In this document: one piece after another, positions 1 to 5,000 of the stretch | Numbering within the stretch: position 1 is the first letter of the stretch | How the letters are laid out: each line of letters opens with the position of its first letter | Origin: Flavobacteriales bacterium | Lineage (GTDB): Bacteria; Bacteroidota; Bacteroidia; Flavobacteriales_D; Cryomorphaceae | DNA length: 5,000 nucleotides | NCBI GenBank assembly: GCA_020200995.1 | Contig: JAIVHQ010000334.1 | Span: 1-5,000, forward strand | Direction of reading: 5' to 3' | Position numbers and translations under genes: made by a program | The notes under the pieces: generated by a model | Told to the model about the DNA's origin: nothing | The model's database searches: none | Seen by the model: only the letters and a program-made list of their open reading frames with translations

Positions 1-46
1 ATAAAACCCCGATCAAAACTTTCTTTACGGAGAAGCGGCCGGTCAT
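1..46 (-). CDS. Possible N-terminus of a membrane or exported protein (partial, runs off left edge)
   Basis: On the minus strand an ATG at 46-44 opens a frame that stays open to the window edge and reads MTGRFSVKKVLIGVL. A short basic stretch (Arg4, Lys8, Lys9) followed by a hydrophobic run is the usual beginning of a Sec signal peptide or signal anchor. The bases just before the ATG are A/T-rich, as is common for Bacteroidota starts. The frame is closed upstream by a TGA at 85-83, so this ATG is the natural start, although a TTG at 76-74 is possible. It lies 157 bp downstream of the phosphatase stop on the same strand. Only 15 codons are visible, so no product can be named and the call could be chance. 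Confidence 0.35.
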   Translation of the reverse strand, partial: MTGRFSVKKVLIGVL

Positions 47-97
47 TATATTTAGTAAAAGTGATTGAAGAAACAAGGGTACTCAGCACAAAATGTG

Positions 98-116
98 AGG
101 TTTGTTTGAGAAACCT
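98..116 (-). terminator. Weak hairpin downstream of the phosphatase gene
   Basis: AGGTTT at 98-103 and AAACCT at 111-116 form a perfect 6-bp stem with a 7-base loop. A smaller repeat, CACA-AAA-TGTG, sits next to it at 87-97. They lie about 90-115 bp past the phosphatase stop. On the minus strand the stem is not followed by a clear T-run, only by CACATTTTG, so a role as an intrinsic terminator is tentative. The rest of 1-203 shows no other convincing element. Confidence 0.2.
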
Positions 117-203
117 TTCCTCCTGCTGAATAAGCCTCGCAAAAAATTTCCCGCGCCTAACAGCTTGTAATTATGATAATAAGAGAGATATCCTGAGTCT
201 GTT

Positions 204-1715
204 TTAAGCCGCCCGAGGCACTTTAAACCCGGCCACCAAAACGTCATCAATCTGTTCTTCCTTCGCTTTCCAATGGTGAAACTCATATTGCAGCAAGTAC
301 TGCTGATCCTCCATTACATGCTCTCGATTTGCAAATAAAAGCGTGTCAGCAAATTTTCGACTCATGTATTTTTTGCCATTTTTACCGCCGAACTGATCCG
401 TGTAGCCGTCAGAAAACATGTAAAAGCTATCGCCGGGCAAGATATCGATTTCGTGGTCAGTGTAGCATTTGTTTCTTTCGTGGTATCCACCGATAGAAAA
501 TTTATCTCCTTTAAATTTACTGATTACGCCTCCCCTGATACGTACCAAAGGTCTGAGCGCACCGGCGAAGTCCAGTGATTTTATTTTCGCTTCGTAGCGA
601 ATCAGTGCAATATCCATACCGTCTGAACTCCCGTTTCCATTGTCGTACAGGATTTGCTTCAGGTTTTTATTGAGCCTGTTCAAAATTTGCGCCGGCGTAG
701 CGGCAGCCGATTGATGCAGCGCATCGTTGAGCAGTGTGTGCCCCATGATCGACATGAAGGCCCCCGGCACCCCGTGGCCTGTGCAATCTGCTACAGCGAA
801 ATAAATGTAATTGCCCTTTTCTGCATACCAGAAAAAATCACCACTCACGATGTCACGGGGTTGGAACATCACAAACATGTCGGGAAAAACTTTGCGCATC
901 TTTTCGAGGTCGGGAAGTATAGCGTCCTGAATGGTCTTTGCACGGTTTATGCTGCTGACGATTTCTTTGTTTTTCAACTCGATTTCCTTGCGCTGCGTAA
1001 AGAGTACCTTTTTGAGTCGATCATCTCGAATTAAAATACGTTGCGTGATGTGCAACATGGCAAAAACCAACAATGCAAGACTAATGATAACGCCGATCAA
1101 TTTTTGAAGTACTTCCCTGCGGGCTTTTACAAAAAATGCGTCAAACGGTTCATCAGCCTGCACTATTCCGACCACTGCGCCTTCGCTGTTCCTGATGGGA
1201 GAGAACGAAGACAGCCACACCCCGTTCTCGTCTGTGTAAGGACCGATCAGAGCCCCTTCCTCATAATTTGAACGGTGCGATTCATGGGCTTCGCTCCACA
1301 GATGGCGAAAGTACGGCTTTGAAGAAGAACTGGCGCCGAACACAAACGAGTCTTCGGACTTGTCATAAACCAAGGTGTATATGTCTGTGGGCAGCCCGTT
1401 GATCTCTTTATTGCGCTGAAGGGTGCGGTGCATTTTTTCAAATGATTCATTCTGATCATTGCTCACAATCCCGTCAACATCAACAAATGCTCGAAAAATA
1501 TCTTCATGCTGATCTCCGTCAATCTGTACTGCGAGGGAATTTGAAATTCCCTTAAGTTTTCCCAACTCAATTTTTCGAAATGATTCAATTTGTGTTTGGT
1601 AGGTGTAAGACAAAAATCCGCCGCACAACAGGACAGTGAAAACGAAGAGAACCAGCATTACTCGGCCTGTATTCGTGCCGATAATGTCTTTCCATTTGAG
1701 TTTTAACTTCTCCAT
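204..1715 (-). CDS. Membrane-bound SpoIIE/RsbU-type PP2C serine phosphatase with extracytoplasmic sensor
   Basis: This 503-residue protein is a Mn/Mg-dependent PP2C-type phosphatase of the SpoIIE/RsbU class. Such enzymes typically dephosphorylate anti-anti-sigma (STAS) proteins in partner-switching pathways. Residues 1-17 are basic and cytoplasmic, and helices at about 19-38 and 206-224 enclose a 165-residue extracytoplasmic domain. That domain contains GPYTDENGVWLSSFSPI followed by GAVVGIVQAD, a Cache/PAS-like sensor pattern. A charged helical linker follows (about 226-262), ending in the SINRAKTIQDAILP segment that usually precedes this catalytic domain in Bacteroidota. The phosphatase domain spans about 280-498. 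Its metal-binding motifs are intact: SGDFFW (Asp293), ADCTGHGVPG (Asp310), SDGMDIAL (Asp365, Asp368), FSDGYTDQFGG (Asp436) and QIDDVLV (Asp490, Asp491). It should be active. The start is the first ATG before the basic N-terminus, and no Shine-Dalgarno is visible. No kinase or STAS partner is in view, so its substrate and sensed signal are unknown. Confidence 0.93.
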   Translation of the reverse strand: MEKLKLKWKDIIGTNTGRVMLVLFVFTVLLCGGFLSYTYQTQIESFRKIELGKLKGISNSLAVQIDGDQHEDIFRAFVDVDGIVSNDQNESFEKMHRTLQRNKEINGLPTDIYTLVYDKSEDSFVFGASSSSKPYFRHLWSEAHESHRSNYEEGALIGPYTDENGVWLSSFSPIRNSEGAVVGIVQADEPFDAFFVKARREVLQKLIGVIISLALLVFAMLHITQRILIRDDRLKKVLFTQRKEIELKNKEIVSSINRAKTIQDAILPDLEKMRKVFPDMFVMFQPRDIVSGDFFWYAEKGNYIYFAVADCTGHGVPGAFMSIMGHTLLNDALHQSAAATPAQILNRLNKNLKQILYDNGNGSSDGMDIALIRYEAKIKSLDFAGALRPLVRIRGGVISKFKGDKFSIGGYHERNKCYTDHEIDILPGDSFYMFSDGYTDQFGGKNGKKYMSRKFADTLLFANREHVMEDQQYLLQYEFHHWKAKEEQIDDVLVAGFKVPRAA

Positions 1716-1770
1716 GTTGCTCAGTTTGTCTAAACCAAATAGTGAAACTTACGACTACTCTCCCCTTTCG

Positions 1771-1789
1771 TTCGACAATACTTCGACAA
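1771..1789. promoter_or_regulatory. Direct repeat TTCGACAA x2, possible operator upstream of the phosphatase gene
   Basis: Two exact copies of TTCGACAA lie at 1771-1778 and 1782-1789, spaced 11 bp start to start, which is about one helical turn. They sit 56-74 bp upstream of the phosphatase ATG (minus strand), where an activator or repressor site would be expected. A poor -7 match, TAAGTTTC, lies between them and the gene at 1751-1744. The arrangement suggests a dimeric DNA-binding protein, but no regulator can be named and an 8-bp repeat in 490 bp could be chance. Confidence 0.25.
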
Positions 1790-1915
1790 CCCTCTATTAT
1801 GCCACAAGGCTCATTATCCTTTAATGTTCTAATTATAAACCATATAAAACTTAATAAAGGGAAAATATTTATTTGATAACCATAAGGAATGTCGCCCGTC
1901 CGACAAAGAAAAGCA

Positions 1916-1953
1916 CAAAGCCAGACTTTGTCTGAACAGATGATTCAGCTTTG
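1916..1953 (-). terminator. Nested inverted repeat, possible terminator of a lost minus-strand gene
   Basis: CAAAGC (1916-1921) pairs with GCTTTG (1948-1953). Inside it CAGAC (1922-1926) pairs with GTCTG (1930-1934) around a TTT loop, so the two stems stack directly on the 5' side. On the minus strand the structure is followed by TGCTTTTCTTTG, a moderately T-rich tail. It begins about 42 bp past the minus-strand stop at 1997-1995. That geometry fits a Rho-independent terminator for a gene whose body is no longer present. The T-run is interrupted and the stems are short, so confidence is low. Confidence 0.25.
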
Positions 1954-1994
1954 AACTACAAAAATTTATGATTCCATTCCAACGTATAAAATAT

Positions 1995-2084
1995 CTAAAT
2001 GAGTTTTAGCACGGTGGTGGCATCTACAGCATGCAGGTGTTCTTTAGCGCGGCTTACATCATCGGGTGGTCTTTTTGCAGGTCA
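1995..2084 (-). pseudogene. Possible 3' relic of a minus-strand gene
   Basis: Reading the minus strand from 2081 to 1998 gives 28 codons ending in DDVSRAKEHLHAVDATTVLKLI and then TAG (1997-1995). The composition resembles a real soluble-protein C-terminus: an amphipathic stretch, then a short beta-like end. There is no start codon in this frame, and a TGA at 2084-2082 closes it upstream. The neighbouring frame continues for several codons as LDLQKDHPMM, which would be compatible with an old frameshift. A hairpin with a T-rich tail lies just downstream. I do not recognise the family. It could equally be a chance frame. Confidence 0.2.
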
Positions 2085-2140
2085 AGGAAACAACAACCTT
2101 CCGAGGGCCAAGAGGAGTGAAGAAAAATCTAATTCGCAGG

Positions 2141-2171
2141 TTAAAAATCAGTATGTTATTCTTTAAATTTA
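2141..2171 (+). promoter_or_regulatory. Candidate Bacteroidota-type promoter for the NmrA-like gene
   Basis: TAAATTTA at 2164-2171 matches the Bacteroidota -7 consensus TAnnTTTG except for the last base. A TTA at 2141-2143 sits 20 bp upstream, in place of the TTG -33 element. The predicted transcript start would be about 30 bp before the ATG at 2209. Both elements are imperfect and the region is A/T-rich, so this is only a plausible site. Confidence 0.25.
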
Positions 2172-2208
2172 TCTCCAAATACCGGAATTAGAAAATCCAG
2201 ACCACTAA

Positions 2209-3072
2209 ATGCACACCATCCTCATCACAGGGGCCACGGGAAATGTCGGAATCGAAGTCATTAAAGCACTGCAAAGCGCGGGTGGTGATTTTAGGGTATT
2301 GGCCGGTGTCAGGTCGCCCGAAAAAAGCCGAGCAGAGCTGTCCCGATTTAATTTCACTCCTGTCAGGTTTGATTTTGAAGACCTCGCGTCTGCCGATACA
2401 GCTTTTGCGGAAAGCGACGTCCTGTTTCTACTCAGGCCGCCACAGATATCGGATGTGGGAAAGTACTTTGCGCCGCTGATTCAAAAAGCGGTGGAGCACG
2501 GCGTAGGTCATATTGTATTCCTCTCCGTGCAAGGCGTCGAGAGCAGCAGCATCATTCCACACCACAAGATTGAAAAGCTCATCACAGAGAGCGGTATTCC
2601 CTACACCTTCCTGCGGCCGGCGTATTTCATGCAAAATTTCACCACCACCCTGCGCACCGATTTGACCAAAAACGACAAAATCTACCTCCCGGCCGGAAAT
2701 GCGAAATTCACCGTTATCGATGTCGCAGATGTCGGAAGGGTGGCTGCGAAGGTGCTGATCAATACTTCAGCACATATCGACGCGGCTTACGATCTCACCA
2801 ACGATGAAACACTGACTTTCGGCGAGATGGCCGAAATATTGACAGACACCCTCGGCCGTAAAATCACTTTCAATAGTCCGAACCTCATCTCGTTCTACCT
2901 CCAAAAACGGCGGGAAGGTGTGGCTCCTGCATTTATTTTTGTAATGATCATGCTCCACTACCTGCCGCGTTTTCAAAAAAACCCGCCCACCTCCTATTGG
3001 GTCGAAAAACTTACGAAGCGAGCACCGACTACTTTTCGCGATTTTGCGGAAAGAAATAATTCGCTGCTTTAA
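2209..3072 (+). CDS. NmrA-like NAD(P)-binding atypical short-chain dehydrogenase
   Basis: This 287-residue protein is an atypical short-chain dehydrogenase of the NmrA/HSCARG-like group, a usual length for the family. The N-terminus is a Rossmann beta-alpha-beta unit with TGATGNVG (Gly8, Gly11, Gly14) for dinucleotide binding. Arg35 in AGVRSPEK follows strand 2, a position that often favours NADP(H). The middle shows VLFLLRPPQ (71-79), a strand ending in HIVFLSVQGV (101-110), and HHKIEKLITESGIPYTFLRPAYFMQN (118-143). The last segment is the family's typical H-x-x-x-E ... SG-x-x-Y-T-x-L-R-P-x-x-F-M-Q-N signature. VIDVADVGRVAAKVL is the usual second-half motif. The classical YxxxK catalytic pair is not seen, as expected for NmrA-like proteins. 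Members act as quinone or other NAD(P)H-dependent reductases or as redox sensors. The exact substrate cannot be read from sequence. The start is fixed by the Rossmann strand at residue 3. There is no Shine-Dalgarno, and the leader is A-rich. Confidence 0.88.
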   Translation: MHTILITGATGNVGIEVIKALQSAGGDFRVLAGVRSPEKSRAELSRFNFTPVRFDFEDLASADTAFAESDVLFLLRPPQISDVGKYFAPLIQKAVEHGVGHIVFLSVQGVESSSIIPHHKIEKLITESGIPYTFLRPAYFMQNFTTTLRTDLTKNDKIYLPAGNAKFTVIDVADVGRVAAKVLINTSAHIDAAYDLTNDETLTFGEMAEILTDTLGRKITFNSPNLISFYLQKRREGVAPAFIFVMIMLHYLPRFQKNPPTSYWVEKLTKRAPTTFRDFAERNNSLL

Positions 3073-3089
3073 GCGGAATAGCTTTCACA

Positions 3090-3122
3090 TTACCCTCCTC
3101 CCGGCAAAAATCGATAAATTTG
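3090..3122 (+). promoter_or_regulatory. Bacteroidota-type promoter for the DUF3089 gene
   Basis: TAAATTTG at 3115-3122 is a perfect match to the TAnnTTTG -7 element used by the Bacteroidota primary sigma factor. A TTA at 3090-3092 lies 22 bp upstream, near the place of the -33 TTG. Transcription would begin near 3129, about 28 bases before the ATG at 3157. The element lies between the NmrA-like stop and the next start, so the DUF3089 gene probably has its own promoter rather than depending on readthrough. Confidence 0.5.
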
Positions 3123-3156
3123 AGCGTGGCCCGATCCCTGCGTATGAAAATTGAGG

Positions 3157-4518
3157 ATGCAACGCTCCGTAATTCGGGCTCCTGCATATCACCCCGACAA
3201 GCTCATCAATCTCCTGGCCGATTACAACCTCGATGTGGCAGTGTTTGATACCGCGATGGAGGTAGACAGCGTGATCGAAATCGAGAACCGCTCCATCGAA
3301 AATACGGGTACCGATGTGTTTTTCGTGCATCCCACTTACCTTTCCGGTACTTACCTGCAGCCCGGCAATGTGGCCATTAATGAGCAGCCGTTCAGTAATA
3401 TTTTTACGGGAATCATCGCCCAGGGCGGACTTTTGGCCAAGTACGGCCGCTTTTACGCACCGCTTTACCGCCAAGCCACTCCGCCGAGTTTTCTCGGCAA
3501 CCCAAATTTCGAAGCGCAGGCAGCTGCGGTCTCCGTGGCATACGGCGATGTGCACGCGGCCTTTATGCACTACCTCGACCATCAGAGCGGCGGCAATGAC
3601 TTCATCCTTGCGGCCCACTCCCAGGGATCGTACCTGCTCTCCATGCTGCTGCAGGATGTAATCGCGGAGGACGAATCGCTGAGAGAACGAATGATCGCCG
3701 CTGTACCCGCGGGGGTAGCGGCCATTTACGACGATCCCGGCGAGGGGCCAGGCGCATGGTGGAACGGTCTCGATCTTTGCAGCACCATCGAGCAATGTGG
3801 ATGCGTGATGAATTGGCGGTCATTTCCCGAGGGTCATAATATGGGGCTAAACCCGGTCAATTCCGGAAGTCCGGCGTTCAATCCTCTACTCGTAGACAGT
3901 GGATGGGTAGCCCGCGTCATCGATCCCGAATTGGATTATTTCTACCAGGATTCACTCTTTTACGGAAACGAGCCGGAGCCTCTGCGTTACTATATCGCTC
4001 CCAACGGCGGCGACGTTAACGGCAGCGGTACGGGCTTCGTGGCCTTTGACGGGCTGTACAGCATCAGGCACCGGCGCACATCGACGCAGGGCGTCGGTTT
4101 TTGGTTGGAACATACACCCGCTGAGAACGATCAGCGTCCGGACGACCTCGCCAATGAGGAGGACGACCCGCTCTTTGAATTTTGGGGCTACCACCGCAAG
4201 GATTACCACGTCTACCTTTTCGCCTTGCTCGAGCAGCTCGACGCCAAGCTCGAAAGTTGTGGTGCGCTCGGCAATTCATTCCACACAGAGTCCAATGGCC
4301 GGATAGAAGTTTTTCCAAACCCTTCTGCAAATCACGTTCAATTAATGTATGGAAGACTCCCCCTCTCCGATACCGATGTGGAGGTTTACAGCCTTTCCGG
4401 CAAATCGGTGAAGCGCGGCCGAACCACAGAGAGCGGAAGCCTGAATCTGGACGGACTGCCGGCCGGGCTGTATTTGCTTAAATGCAAACGAGGGACGGTG
4501 AAAGTGGCGGTGGAGTGA
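3157..4518 (+). CDS. DUF3089 alpha/beta-hydrolase-like protein with T9SS C-terminal sorting domain
   Basis: This 453-residue protein has a DUF3089 domain, an alpha/beta-hydrolase-fold family of unknown substrate, followed by a type A T9SS sorting domain. Family marks are TDVFFVHPTYL (52-62), RFYAPLYRQA (98-107), VAYGDVHAAFMHYL (127-140), FILAAHSQGSYLL (149-161, nucleophile Ser155), a Cys-rich stretch into CVMNWRSF (216-223), and GYHRKDYHVYLFALLEQL near 350, which likely carries the catalytic His. The nucleophile elbow is AHSQG, not the usual GHSQG. Residues 383-453 form the sorting domain: IEVFPNPS, VEVYSLSGK, then LNLDGLPAGLYLLK and VKVAVE. T9SS cargo should enter through Sec, yet no hydrophobic signal peptide precedes the domain, and a TGA at 3145-3147 closes the frame. 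I chose ATG 3157; TTG 3151 adds two residues. The coding sequence is visibly more GC-rich than the left half of the window. Its promoter is just upstream. A likely secreted or surface hydrolase, but possibly 5'-damaged. Confidence 0.85.
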   Translation: MQRSVIRAPAYHPDKLINLLADYNLDVAVFDTAMEVDSVIEIENRSIENTGTDVFFVHPTYLSGTYLQPGNVAINEQPFSNIFTGIIAQGGLLAKYGRFYAPLYRQATPPSFLGNPNFEAQAAAVSVAYGDVHAAFMHYLDHQSGGNDFILAAHSQGSYLLSMLLQDVIAEDESLRERMIAAVPAGVAAIYDDPGEGPGAWWNGLDLCSTIEQCGCVMNWRSFPEGHNMGLNPVNSGSPAFNPLLVDSGWVARVIDPELDYFYQDSLFYGNEPEPLRYYIAPNGGDVNGSGTGFVAFDGLYSIRHRRTSTQGVGFWLEHTPAENDQRPDDLANEEDDPLFEFWGYHRKDYHVYLFALLEQLDAKLESCGALGNSFHTESNGRIEVFPNPSANHVQLMYGRLPLSDTDVEVYSLSGKSVKRGRTTESGSLNLDGLPAGLYLLKCKRGTVKVAVE

Positions 4519-4661
4519 TGGATGCCAAGGGCTTGTTACGGTCGGTGTTTTTAAACCCGGCTAAGGCGTTCAGAAGCCGGGATTCGTTGAAATCACATGG
4601 GCTCGCCGTTATCAAAAACCGAAAGAGCGAACACCTTTACAGGTATTCGCCCTTGGGATGA
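4518..4661 (+). CDS. Possible 47-residue basic small protein overlapping the DUF3089 stop
   Basis: An ATG at 4518-4520 overlaps the DUF3089 stop by one base (TGATG), the arrangement seen in translationally coupled genes. The frame runs 47 codons to a TGA at 4659-4661. The product would start MDAKGLLRSVFLNPAKAF, is rich in Lys and Arg, and has no membrane segment or recognisable domain. The frame also runs through strong inverted repeats (4556-4650), which argues that the DNA is structured intergenic sequence and not a gene. I do not recognise it and rate it as more likely chance. Confidence 0.18.
   Translation: MDAKGLLRSVFLNPAKAFRSRDSLKSHGLAVIKNRKSEHLYRYSPLG
4556..4581. terminator. GC-rich inverted repeat between convergent genes
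   Basis: CCCGGCT (4556-4562) and AGCCGGG (4575-4581) form a perfect 7-bp GC-rich stem with a 12-base loop, 38 bp past the DUF3089 stop. On the plus strand no T-run follows. On the minus strand the stem is followed by TTTAAAAA. It may help end transcription from either side of this convergent pair, perhaps as an RNA-stabilising hairpin, but it is not a textbook intrinsic terminator. Confidence 0.35.
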
Positions 4662-4665
4662 GCCC
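4599..4665. other. Nested inverted repeats, structured intergenic element
   Basis: An inner hairpin pairs GCGAA-C-ACCT (4627-4636) with AGGT-A-TTCGC (4641-4650): nine base pairs, one mismatch and a TTAC tetraloop. It is enclosed by an outer stem of GGGCTC (4599-4604) and GAGCCC (4660-4665). The palindrome CCCTTGGG (4650-4657) lies between them. Transcribed from either strand this would fold into a compact two-level structure. It may be part of a bidirectional transcription-end region, a small RNA, or a mobile repeat. No T-run follows directly. Confidence 0.4.
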
Positions 4666-4727
4666 GGAGAGGTGCCTTTACTAACACAGGAAGCTACTTA
4701 ACCCTAAAACTACCAAGTCCTCTCCAA

Positions 4728-4748
4728 TTGCTCAATGCTCATTGCTCA
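4728..4748. repeat. Three tandem 7-bp units (TTGCTCA/ATGCTCA/TTGCTCA)
   Basis: The 21 bases consist of three adjacent heptamers: TTGCTCA at 4728-4734, ATGCTCA at 4735-4741 and TTGCTCA at 4742-4748. The TGA stop of the lamin-tail gene (minus strand, 4741-4739) lies inside the middle unit, and the last two codons (Glu-Gln) are encoded by the third. Because the unit is not a multiple of three, gain or loss of copies would alter only the extreme C-terminus. Confidence 0.6.
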
Positions 4749-5000
4749 AAGTTTGATCCATCCAGTTTGGTCCCCGGGCTGTAAAGTGCGCCCGAGGCTT
4801 CGGGTATGGTGGAGTGCTTTTCAAATTCACCGAAAATGTCCGGATTTCGCGTGTATCCTTCGTTGGGATTGCCGTCGAGCGGATTGATGTCAAAAGTTGC
4901 GATTACATTGCCGTCGGCGTCTTCAACTATAAGTTCATCCCCTGCATTGTTCAGGTTGAGCTGTCCTTCGGTCGCCGTTTGAACAATGGCTCCTCCGAAA
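4739..5000 (-). CDS. Lamin-tail-domain (LTD) protein, C-terminal part only
   Basis: The minus strand is open from the right edge to a TGA at 4741-4739, giving the last 86 residues of a protein whose start lies outside the window. They match the second half of a lamin-tail domain (LTD, immunoglobulin-like fold). Seen in order are GQLNLNNAGDELIVEDADGN (two strands with the family's LxLxNxGD pattern), LDGNPNEGYTRNPDIFGEFE (the conserved N-x-x-x-Y-T-R-x-P-D block) and YSPGTKLDGSNF, the usual domain end. LTDs in Bacteroidota occur in secreted or surface proteins, often with nucleases, phosphatases or adhesive modules, and are thought to bind nucleic acid or envelope partners. No T9SS sorting domain follows, because the protein stops three residues after the LTD. 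It is convergent with the DUF3089 gene, 220 bp apart. What lies N-terminal is unknown. Confidence 0.82.
   Translation of the reverse strand, partial: FGGAIVQTATEGQLNLNNAGDELIVEDADGNVIATFDINPLDGNPNEGYTRNPDIFGEFEKHSTIPEASGALYSPGTKLDGSNFEQ

Larger units (their letters stand above)
1716..2208. other. 493-bp divergent intergenic region between the phosphatase and NmrA-like genes
   Basis: No long ORF covers this stretch. It contains the direct repeat at 1771-1789, an A/T-rich segment at about 1820-1880, a nested inverted repeat at 1916-1953, and a short minus-strand reading frame ending at 1995. It must carry the promoters for both flanking genes, which point away from each other. A 55-codon plus-strand frame (1999-2166) also exists but lacks a start signal and has no recognisable content. 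It overlaps the minus-strand frame, so at most one of the two is meaningful. Confidence 0.6.

Noticed and set aside
119..124. AGGAGG Shine-Dalgarno-like sequence on the minus strand
   Set aside because: No start codon lies at a suitable distance downstream, and other genes here do not use Shine-Dalgarno sites.
83..286. 67-codon minus-strand ORF across the phosphatase 3' end
   Set aside because: It starts inside the phosphatase gene in another frame, and its sequence is basic and low in protein-like features, so it is taken as a shadow.
654..1271. Two plus-strand ORFs (126 and 76 codons) inside the phosphatase gene
   Set aside because: They are antisense to strongly conserved phosphatase and sensor motifs and show no protein features of their own.
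1889..1954. 21-codon plus-strand ORF preceded by AAGGA
   Set aside because: The AAGGA abuts the ATG with no spacer, and the frame runs through the inverted repeat. The product has no recognisable character.
1999..2166. 55-codon plus-strand ORF upstream of the NmrA-like gene
   Set aside because: It has no start signal, an odd composition and no recognisable motif. The opposite strand reads more like protein.
3062..3075. CGCT...AGCG palindrome at the NmrA-like stop codon
   Set aside because: The stem is only about 4-5 bp, overlaps the stop, and is not followed by a T-run, so it is not supportable as a terminator.
3085..3795. 236-codon minus-strand ORF opposite the DUF3089 gene
   Set aside because: It has no recognisable domain, and the plus-strand frame carries clear family motifs. 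Long antisense frames are expected opposite GC-rich coding DNA.

Overview
The window looks like chromosomal DNA of a member of the Bacteroidota, probably a flavobacterium-like lineage. Three signs support this. One secreted protein ends in a type IX secretion (T9SS) C-terminal sorting domain. Another gene ends in a lamin-tail domain of the form common in these secretomes. Gene starts lack Shine-Dalgarno sequences but have A/T-rich leaders, and one perfect TAnnTTTG -7 promoter element is present. I see no rRNA, tRNA, CRISPR array, insertion sequence or phage gene.

Layout from left to right. Positions 1-46 (minus) may be the N-terminus of a gene running off the left edge. Positions 204-1715 (minus) encode a membrane-anchored SpoIIE/RsbU-type PP2C phosphatase with an extracytoplasmic sensor domain. 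Positions 1716-2208 form a 493-bp divergent intergenic region. It holds a helically phased direct repeat near the phosphatase start, a nested inverted repeat, and a short minus-strand reading frame that may be the 3' relic of a lost gene. Positions 2209-3072 (plus) encode an NmrA-like atypical short-chain dehydrogenase. A Bacteroidota-type promoter at 3090-3122 then leads into a DUF3089 alpha/beta-hydrolase-like protein (3157-4518, plus) with a T9SS sorting tail but no visible signal peptide. Positions 4519-4738 lie between convergent genes and contain strong inverted repeats and a possible 47-codon ORF overlapping the DUF3089 stop. Positions 4739-5000 (minus) are the 3' end of a lamin-tail-domain protein that continues past the right edge.

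The genes do not form one obvious pathway. The phosphatase is a signalling output protein with no kinase, anti-sigma or anti-anti-sigma partner in view. The NmrA-like protein is a probable NAD(P)-dependent reductase or redox sensor. The two rightmost genes are likely envelope or extracellular proteins. I found no convincing new multi-gene system. The items most worth a second look are the T9SS-tailed hydrolase without a signal peptide, the structured convergent intergenic region, and the relic plus hairpin between 1916 and 2084.
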